Shown here: in pieces, positions 14,753-20,113 of the stretch | How the letters are laid out: each line of letters starts with the position of its first letter | Numbering within the stretch: position 1 is the stretch's first letter | Source: CAZIPZ01 sp964541075 | Lineage (GTDB): Bacteria; Acidobacteriota; Terriglobia; 20CM-2-55-15 | Direction of reading: 5' to 3' | Assembly (NCBI GenBank): GCA_964541075.1 | Contig: CAZIPZ010000058.1 | Location: 1 to 20,113 of the forward strand | Length of the DNA: 20,113 nucleotides | Notes under the pieces: generated by a model | The model's input: only the letters and a program-made list of their open reading frames with translations | Databases searched by the model: none | What the model was told of the DNA's origin: nothing | Position numbers and translations under genes: made by a program

Positions 14753-15244
14753 ATGTCACATTGGTATGCGATCTACACCCGTCCGCGCCACGAAAAACAG
14801 GTCTTCCAAGACTTAAATCACCGCCGCATCGACGCGTTCTTCCCGACTTACAAGGTTCGACGCCGTTGGAGCGACCGGTATCGGGTCATCGAAGAACCGT
14901 TATTCAAGAATTACATATTCGTGCATGTGGACTATGATCGACGGTACCACGAGACGCTGCGTCCTTACGGCGCTGTTTCGTTCGTAACATTTGATGGAAA
15001 ACCGGCGGAAATTCCAGAGTCCGAAATTGAATCTATACGGAAGCTTGTGTCTTCGGAGCTTCCGTATGATCCGCATCCGTATCTGAGGATAGGGCGGCGT
15101 GTTCGTGTGTGTTCCGGACCGTTGGAGGGATGCGAAGGGATTCTGACCCGTAAGAAGGGCGTCACACGTCTTGTGTTGAGCATTCACATGCTCCAGCAGG
15201 CGGTGAGCGCCGAAGTAGACGCCGATACGGTCGAACCGGCGTAA
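14753..15244 (+). CDS. NusG-family transcription elongation factor (UpxY/RfaH-type paralogue)
   Basis: 163 residues. The NGN domain (1-95) begins with WYAIYTRPRHEKQV and contains PTYKVRRRW and PLFKNYIFVHVD. The KOW domain (about 108-163) has GRRVRVCSGPLEGCEGIL. It lacks the fuller length and acidic linker of many housekeeping NusG proteins and resembles the specialised paralogues that promote antitermination in long polysaccharide operons. The start is supported by AAGGA at 14740-14744, 8 bases before the ATG. It follows the TPR gene by 12 bases and precedes a CpsB/CapC-type phosphatase. The housekeeping NusG is normally beside secE and rplK, which are absent here, so a specialised role is likely. 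Confidence 0.88.
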   Translation: MSHWYAIYTRPRHEKQVFQDLNHRRIDAFFPTYKVRRRWSDRYRVIEEPLFKNYIFVHVDYDRRYHETLRPYGAVSFVTFDGKPAEIPESEIESIRKLVSSELPYDPHPYLRIGRRVRVCSGPLEGCEGILTRKKGVTRLVLSIHMLQQAVSAEVDADTVEPA

Positions 15245-15306
15245 TTGAGGGAAGGTGAGAGGGCATTGGATTTTACTAAGCATATCCCTGCCTGCTCGTA
15301 TTCAAG

Positions 15307-16101
15307 ATGATCGATATTCATTCACATGTTATGCCGGAGATTGATGACGGCGCCCGGAGTCTCGAAGAAGCGATCGAGATGGCCAGGATTGCTGCAGCCG
15401 ACGGCATTGAGCAGATGGTTTCCACGCCGCACATGTTCAACGGCCTCTCGCACAATCCCGAACCCGCAGAGATTCTGGACCGTGTTGCCGCCCTCCAAGA
15501 GGCGATCGGGGATTCTCTTAAGATTGTGCCGGGGAACGAAGTCCACGTCTCACACGATATTGCCGAGCACGCCAAGAATGGACGTGTGACGAAGATTAAT
15601 CAGCGAAACTACATGCTCGTCGAATTCCCACAACTGACGGTGCCCGTCGGCGCTGACGATCTCTTCTACAAACTCTTACTACAGGGTGTTCATCCGATTC
15701 TTGTTCACCCCGAACGCAACGTGCAGATTCAATCGCATCCGTCGATCGTGGCAGGTTTCGTCGAAAGAGGCGTGTTTGTTCAAGTCACCGCGATGAGTAT
15801 GACAGGCGAATTCGGCTCGGCTGCTCTAGCGTGCGCTCAGTCGCTGCTGCGGCACAACTGCGTCCACTTCCTTGCTACGGATACGCATCGCCCGAACAAG
15901 CGTCCGCCGATTCTTAGTAAAGGTCGTGATGCGGCTGCCGTTATCGTCGGCGTGGAGAAGGCGAGCAAACTTGTCGAAGACAACCCGCGAGCCGTTATAA
16001 ACGGCGAATCGCTTCATCTCGACCCGCCGATCCCTTACGGGTCCCCAGGCAGAGCGAAGCGTTCCTTCATTTCGCGATTTTTCACCGGAACCGGGCAGTG
16101 A
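15307..16101 (+). CDS. CpsB/CapC-type PHP-domain tyrosine-protein phosphatase
   Basis: 264 residues. The metal-dependent PHP motifs are in order: DIHSHVMPEIDDGA (H5, H7, D13/D14), STPH (H42), GNEVH (E78, H80), VHPERN (H134), and ATDTHRP (D192, H194). This is the CpsB/YwqE family, which dephosphorylates bacterial tyrosine kinases that control capsule and exopolysaccharide synthesis. It lies 62 bases after the NusG paralogue. The cognate kinase (CpsD or Wzc type) is not in the window. The C-terminal 20 residues are basic and hydrophobic (RAKRSFISRFFTG) and may touch the membrane. Confidence 0.92.
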   Translation: MIDIHSHVMPEIDDGARSLEEAIEMARIAAADGIEQMVSTPHMFNGLSHNPEPAEILDRVAALQEAIGDSLKIVPGNEVHVSHDIAEHAKNGRVTKINQRNYMLVEFPQLTVPVGADDLFYKLLLQGVHPILVHPERNVQIQSHPSIVAGFVERGVFVQVTAMSMTGEFGSAALACAQSLLRHNCVHFLATDTHRPNKRPPILSKGRDAAAVIVGVEKASKLVEDNPRAVINGESLHLDPPIPYGSPGRAKRSFISRFFTGTGQ

Positions 16102-16127
16102 AGCCGCCCATTCACCAGGGCGAACCG

Positions 16128-16721
16128 ATGACGAAGACTGATTCTCGAGTAACGATCCACATGGCGGCAAGCCTCGACGGCTTCATCGCTCGAAAGGACG
16201 GCCGCGTCGACTGGCTTGAAACCGCGGACGAATTTATGGGAGGGGAGACCATGGACGCAGGATTCGTCGAAGAGTTCCTTAAGACGATCGACTGCTACGT
16301 CATGGGATCACGAACATATGAAACTGCGCTGGAATTCGAGGCCAAAGGGTTCGGGTGGTCGTACGGCGACAAGCCCACGTTCGTCCTCACCACACGTGAC
16401 CTGCCGCGGATCCGGGACACCGTCCAGTTCTACTCCGGTGATCTCGCGGAGCTCGTGAATGGACGCCTGCGGCCGATGTTCCGCACCATCTGGTTCGTTG
16501 GAGGCAGCGTCGTCTCCGCCGAATGCCTGCGCCTTGGGCTGGCCGATGAGGTTCGTTATTCGATTCTGCCCGTATTGATCGGCGAAGGCATCCCTTTCTT
16601 CGAGAAGCTCGACAAAGACGTCGCCCTTCATCTGGCCGAGGTCAAGGCCTACAAGAGCGGCATGGTGGAGCTTCTTTACGAGGTGCGAGGACGCGGCGGC
16701 GAGTCGAGAAACAGTCGATAA
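16128..16721 (+). CDS. RibD C-terminal / dihydrofolate reductase-like protein
   Basis: 197 residues from the ATG at 16128. An in-frame GTG at 16098 overlaps the phosphatase stop (GTGA) but would add ten residues before the natural beta-1 strand. The fold signature is clear: VTIHMAASLDGFIA (8-21), VMGSRTYE (58-65), FVLTTRDLP (85-93), and FVGGS (123-127), the NAD(P)H-binding glycine pair. This is the YyaP/YwjB-type single-domain reductase family, not the housekeeping DHFR and not full RibD. The substrate is unknown. It is the last plus-strand gene, ending at a strong hairpin. Confidence 0.9.
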   Translation: MTKTDSRVTIHMAASLDGFIARKDGRVDWLETADEFMGGETMDAGFVEEFLKTIDCYVMGSRTYETALEFEAKGFGWSYGDKPTFVLTTRDLPRIRDTVQFYSGDLAELVNGRLRPMFRTIWFVGGSVVSAECLRLGLADEVRYSILPVLIGEGIPFFEKLDKDVALHLAEVKAYKSGMVELLYEVRGRGGESRNSR

Positions 16722-16752
16722 GCTGTCGCGATAGAAAACCTATCGCGACAGC
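16722..16752. terminator. Perfect 13-bp hairpin between convergent genes
   Basis: GCTGTCGCGATAG (16722-16734) and its exact complement (16740-16752) flank a 5-base loop AAAAC. It begins on the base after the TAA of the reductase gene and lies 17 bases from the matrixin stop. Neither side has a real T-tract, so it is a strong symmetric stem at a convergent junction that may stop both transcripts or protect 3' ends. Confidence 0.75.
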
Positions 16753-16769
16753 AGCGAGGAATTTGCGGT

Positions 16770-17729
16770 TTACCTGAACCGAGTCGTGAAGTTCACATTC
16801 ACCTGCTGGCCTGGATAAATCAAGGTCAGAGTTGGAATGTCTCCGACTGCGATTGGTGAGTCGAGCGGTTCTGCGTAGACCGTATAGTTTCCGGCATCCA
16901 GTCCGGTGATCGTGTATTGACCGGATGGATTAGTCACCGCGCTCGAAACGGCGACTCCGTTGGAGTTGACTGCAACAACAATCGCCCCATATACGGGAGC
17001 ATTCCCGGTTGTACGAATGGCACCGCTGATCGATCCTTTGGATCCAGCAGCCGAGCTTGGATAGATCGTTGAGACCCCTGCCGTGTCATCCACCGAAAGC
17101 GTCTTTGCGAAATTCAACCCCGTTCCAACCCTGGGATACATCGTAGAGCCCAATATGCCCGTGTGATCCAGGCCTAGGAAGTGACCGATCTCGTGCACAG
17201 CTACGGATTCAAAGTCATAACGATCGGAGACAACGGTGGTGTTGGTCGTGAAGGCCGACCCCGGATTGAACATGACGTCCGCTTCCACGATCTGGCCGGC
17301 GAATTCGATGGGCTGGCCCAGTTCGTTCACCACGTCAGGCCCACCCGTGTCGTAGGCATAGGTGATCGTCAAACCCAGCGCGCTTGAAGCATATTCATTA
17401 GCCGTCACGTTCGAAGTGATCAGGTTGATTCCATCAAGGCCGGGTCTGACGTTGGCATCCGTGGCCGAACCTTCACTGAATGCAATTGAGGCCGTTGAGA
17501 TTTGCTGCCACTTCTGAAATGACGTCCTTAGCACCTCGGCCTGCTCGCGCGAGCCGGTTACGTTCGCGCCTCTCACCGGGTTCATTCGCCATTGAATTGG
17601 AAAAGCGCCGGGCTTCCATCTCTGCTGTACGATCTGGTTGTCTGCGGAAATGAGTTTCTTTGTGACATACGACCACAGCGGCGTGGTGACTATAAGTATG
17701 ATGAGTAGCACCCTGCTTAGTTTCTTCAT
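16770..17729 (-). CDS. Secreted matrixin-type zinc metalloprotease with C-terminal carboxypeptidase-regulatory-like domain
   Basis: 319 residues. An N-terminal hydrophobic signal lies at about 5-20 (SRVLLIILIVTTPLWS). The metzincin zinc site is HEIGHFLGLDH (H179, E180, H183, H189), followed by a Met-turn in GSTMYP (M197), so the catalytic domain (about 35-225) looks active. No cysteine-switch propeptide is seen. The C-terminal region (about 232-315; GSISGAIRTTG, GQYTITGLDAGNYTVYAEP) is a beta-sandwich of the carboxypeptidase regulatory-like type. The start overlaps the stop of the 178-aa exported protein by ATGA. It is the last gene of a three-gene secretory cassette; substrates are unknown, but the co-encoded surface protein is an obvious candidate. 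Confidence 0.93.
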   Translation of the reverse strand: MKKLSRVLLIILIVTTPLWSYVTKKLISADNQIVQQRWKPGAFPIQWRMNPVRGANVTGSREQAEVLRTSFQKWQQISTASIAFSEGSATDANVRPGLDGINLITSNVTANEYASSALGLTITYAYDTGGPDVVNELGQPIEFAGQIVEADVMFNPGSAFTTNTTVVSDRYDFESVAVHEIGHFLGLDHTGILGSTMYPRVGTGLNFAKTLSVDDTAGVSTIYPSSAAGSKGSISGAIRTTGNAPVYGAIVVAVNSNGVAVSSAVTNPSGQYTITGLDAGNYTVYAEPLDSPIAVGDIPTLTLIYPGQQVNVNFTTRFR

Positions 17730-18262
17730 CGCAAAAGCTCCCGTATTCTTGCCTTGAGCGCTTCGACCGGGGCTTTTTCAATAACACCGGCGTCTGATAT
17801 TTGTCCTGTATCCGCATCGACGAGCGTGACGCCCGAAATGTTCGAAACAGCGGTGCGATCGACGATCTCGTACTTTCCTTGATTCAAACCGACCACCTGA
17901 AACGTGCCGTCACTCTGGCCTTTGAGGAAGACGATGACTTCCTCACCTTTCTGAAATATCGGCGACCCGGCGACCGACACATGCAGCGACCCGATTTTTC
18001 CGCCGATCTGACGGATTAGAACCGTTCTTCGTCGTTCACCTTTCATCGGGTCGTCGACAGTTATGGATACGTACGTGAACGCCAATCTTTTTTCTGCGTC
18101 CCACTGCGCGTAGACCTGCTCAACTCGGCCCTGCACGATGTTTTCGGACGTCTTCACCAGCTCAGGAAGATCCATCTTCTTGACCGTGGTTGCCGCCAAT
18201 GGAAGCGCCGCTATTGCCATGATCAAGAGCAATCCCGTCAGATTAAAAAGTCTGTGGCTCAT
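17726..18262 (-). CDS. Exported protein of unknown function paired with matrixin protease
   Basis: 178 residues with a signal peptide (about 1-24, LLLIMAIAALPLAA). The mature part starts TTVKKMDLPELVKTSENIVQGRV and is rich in beta strands (FTYVSITVDDPMKGE, TVLIRQIGGKIGSLHVSVAG, GEEVIVFLKG). I recall similar small exported proteins beside matrixin genes in Acidobacteriota and other soil bacteria, but know of no characterised member. No catalytic motif or cysteine pair is seen. Both ends overlap neighbours by ATGA, so the three genes are probably translated together. A role as chaperone, inhibitor or partner of the protease is possible, but only by context. Confidence 0.85.
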   Translation of the reverse strand: MSHRLFNLTGLLLIMAIAALPLAATTVKKMDLPELVKTSENIVQGRVEQVYAQWDAEKRLAFTYVSITVDDPMKGERRRTVLIRQIGGKIGSLHVSVAGSPIFQKGEEVIVFLKGQSDGTFQVVGLNQGKYEIVDRTAVSNISGVTLVDADTGQISDAGVIEKAPVEALKARIRELLR

Positions 18263-20113
18263 CGTATGAAGAATCCTCCTGTAAGCACTGTCGTATCGAG
18301 ATTGGAATTCGTTAACATGACGTTCCTGGCGCCAACGGTTGCATTCGCGTCCACTTGAACGCGAACGATGATCATGGAAGATTGATATCGAACCGTGTTC
18401 ACGGTGACTCCTGAACCGCTGACCGTCAATGCCGTTCCGTTGGCAGCGCTGATTCCGGTTCCCGCCACGGCCAGTTCCTTCGTTTGTCCTCTGGCAACTT
18501 CAACTGCAGATCCGCTCAACGGAATTGAACTGGCGCCGACGTCGAATACACCTATCTGCGTTGCGTTGAGCGCCGAGGTCCCGCTCGAAACATAAATATC
18601 GACGTTATTCACCGTAGCGCCGCCAGAGACAGCAACGCTGGTCTGCACCAAAGTTGTCGCATCACTCGTCACCTGAACGATCAGGGACGACGAAGTCTGC
18701 GCGCCAGTCTGCACGCGCACGGGCCCGGAAATCGCGGTTGCAGGCGCCGCAACGGTCAGCGATGTTGCGGTTGCGGTTGCCGCGGCCGCGCTGACTGTGC
18801 CGGCGCCGCTAGTAAAAATCACACTGTTGTCCGCTGCAGTTGTGCTGAATCCCGAACCGTTTAGCGTCAGTGTTCCCCCTCGCGCGACCGTCGTCGGGGA
18901 GACCGACGTCAGCGTCAACGGCGCGGCAGGAACAGGCGGCGTATAGATGATGCCCGCGGCAAGCGTACCAGCTGCGACGTTGGAAAGAATACTCAAGTTC
19001 CTCGTGAAAAAGAGTTCAATGCCATACAGGGGCTGGGTGGAGGTGACAAAGACGAATCCTCCATCCGACGTGCGCGACTGAGTCTGAGGAACCAACTCGC
19101 TCAAAAGTTTTGCAGTCTTTGTTCCCGGATTAATCGTGAACCGCGCTGTGCTGACGTTGGCGGCGCCCCCGATCAGGGCGCCCGCAGGGGTCATCGCATA
19201 AACATCGACGGTGGCCGCTGACGTGTTCGTATTCAGTAGAGCCAGCCCCGTCAACCACGGCGGCAGATCCGCAATATGCGAGAAGAGCAGCGTTGTGCGC
19301 GGCGTTGCTTGCACCGGAACGACGGCAAGTCCCCCGGTAACGCTGTCCGCATAGGCGACAAAACCGGTGATTGCGGCGCTCCCCGTCACTCTCACCCAAC
19401 CGTTTTGAAAGCCTGCCGGGAAGCCAAACAGGTTCTCCGCAGTGTCTCGCACGGATCCGTTTCCAGCGATCGCACGGCTTACCGATGTCGGCGCTCCGCC
19501 CGCCTCCGGAGTAAATGTGATGGTGACGTTGTTCGTCGATGATGAAAGGTTCGTCACTCCCACAACGGTCGTGTAGTTGGCGCCGGAGAGCGACCCGCTG
19601 ATGACATGGGGGAAATTGGCCTGCGTAAGGGTGGATGAAGCGCTTACGGCATTCATGACGCCCGATGACGGGTTTACGAGAAAACCGCTGATAACCGCAG
19701 TCCCTGCGATGTTCCCAGAGCCTGTGACTCGAATATGAGTTGCATCCGCGAGGTTCGCCGTTGGAAACAACGCCGATGCCTGATCCTTTACGATTCCCCC
19801 GACAGTGATCGCGCGCGTTACAGCCGCGGCCAGTTCTGTTCCTGCAGTTCCATACAACTTGATGGAAACGTTGTTCGTGGACGCCGCCAGGTTGGCAACG
19901 TTGATCTCCGTCTGTCCCGCAACCAGCGGAAAAATGATGTCGGTTGATTCGCTGGCAGCCTCGGCGCCGTCCGCAAACGTTGCGAAATCACCCCCGATCC
20001 AGAAACCCTGCAGGCCGGCGATCGCGCTCGTCGCTTGAACCCATCCCGCCTGGCTTGCAGCCGGAAAGAGTTCAGTCCCGAGTCTTGCGAGCTGTCCACG
20101 GGCCGGCACCGAT
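18259..20113 (-). CDS. Large repetitive surface/secreted protein with IPT/TIG domain (5' part outside window)
   Basis: The frame is open to the right edge, so at least 617 codons are present and the true start lies beyond; a GTG at 20109 is internal by its repeat context. Counting from that GTG, the N-terminal two thirds holds three repeats of roughly 90-115 residues (about 60-142, 166-254, 275-369) plus a partial one. Each has a V-x-N-L/T-S/N core and most have LF...GWVRVT-x-G-S...I-x-G-F. An IPT/TIG domain follows (398-480, LTSVSPTTVARGGTLTLNGSGF), then a beta-rich C-terminal domain (485-616). Composition is rich in A, T, S, V and G, almost without Cys, as in exported surface proteins. There is no sorting signal at the C-terminus. 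The stop overlaps the 178-aa gene by ATGA. Confidence 0.85.
   Translation of the reverse strand, partial: SVPARGQLARLGTELFPAASQAGWVQATSAIAGLQGFWIGGDFATFADGAEAASESTDIIFPLVAGQTEINVANLAASTNNVSIKLYGTAGTELAAAVTRAITVGGIVKDQASALFPTANLADATHIRVTGSGNIAGTAVISGFLVNPSSGVMNAVSASSTLTQANFPHVISGSLSGANYTTVVGVTNLSSSTNNVTITFTPEAGGAPTSVSRAIAGNGSVRDTAENLFGFPAGFQNGWVRVTGSAAITGFVAYADSVTGGLAVVPVQATPRTTLLFSHIADLPPWLTGLALLNTNTSAATVDVYAMTPAGALIGGAANVSTARFTINPGTKTAKLLSELVPQTQSRTSDGGFVFVTSTQPLYGIELFFTRNLSILSNVAAGTLAAGIIYTPPVPAAPLTLTSVSPTTVARGGTLTLNGSGFSTTAADNSVIFTSGAGTVSAAAATATATSLTVAAPATAISGPVRVQTGAQTSSSLIVQVTSDATTLVQTSVAVSGGATVNNVDIYVSSGTSALNATQIGVFDVGASSIPLSGSAVEVARGQTKELAVAGTGISAANGTALTVSGSGVTVNTVRYQSSMIIVRVQVDANATVGARNVMLTNSNLDTTVLTGGFFIR

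Noticed and set aside
15245..15306. Possible promoter between the NusG paralogue and the phosphatase
   Set aside because: TTGGAT and a TA-rich stretch are present, but the spacing and second box do not make a convincing pair.

Overview
The window is a dense, moderately GC-rich bacterial chromosome segment with almost no intergenic space. The gene families point to an uncultured soil-type Acidobacteriota: an ECF sigma factor followed by a zinc-finger anti-sigma factor with HEAT repeats, TIG/IPT-domain surface proteins next to a matrixin protease, and a UpxY-type NusG paralogue. This placement is inference from family content, not from a marker gene. I see no rRNA, tRNA, CRISPR array, insertion sequence or prophage.

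Positions 1-11451 are all on the minus strand and read right to left: iscS, iscU, mnmA, an unknown helical protein (217 aa), a TrmA/RumA-type RNA m5U methyltransferase, comEC, an MltD-like lipoprotein with three LysM domains, an ECF sigma factor, its HEAT-repeat anti-sigma factor, and a DUF4097-like secreted repeat protein cut by the left edge. The first five look like one sulfur-relay and RNA-modification operon. The desulfurase supplies persulfide, IscU a cluster scaffold, MnmA thiolates tRNA U34, and a methyltransferase modifies U in rRNA or tRNA. The last three genes overlap by 4 bases each (ATGA) and form an envelope-sensing regulatory cassette.

After a 53-base divergent gap at 11452-11504, positions 11505-16721 are on the plus strand: a SAM hydrolase (DUF62 family), citrate synthase, a membrane-anchored TPR protein with a jelly-roll-like C-terminus, a NusG/UpxY-type elongation factor, a CpsB/CapC-type PHP phosphatase, and a RibD-C/DHFR-like reductase. 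The TPR-NusG-phosphatase set resembles the control part of an exopolysaccharide locus, but no glycosyltransferase or export gene is present. The run ends at a perfect 13-bp hairpin between convergent genes.

Positions 16770-20113 are again minus strand. Three secretory-type genes overlap by ATGA: a large repetitive TIG-domain surface protein (cut by the right edge), a 178-aa exported protein, and a matrixin-type zinc metalloprotease. Points most worth a second look are the CxxC-type MnmA paired with IscU, the sigma/HEAT/DUF4097 cassette with hairpins at its start and inside its third gene, the matrixin trio, and the NusG paralogue without polysaccharide genes.
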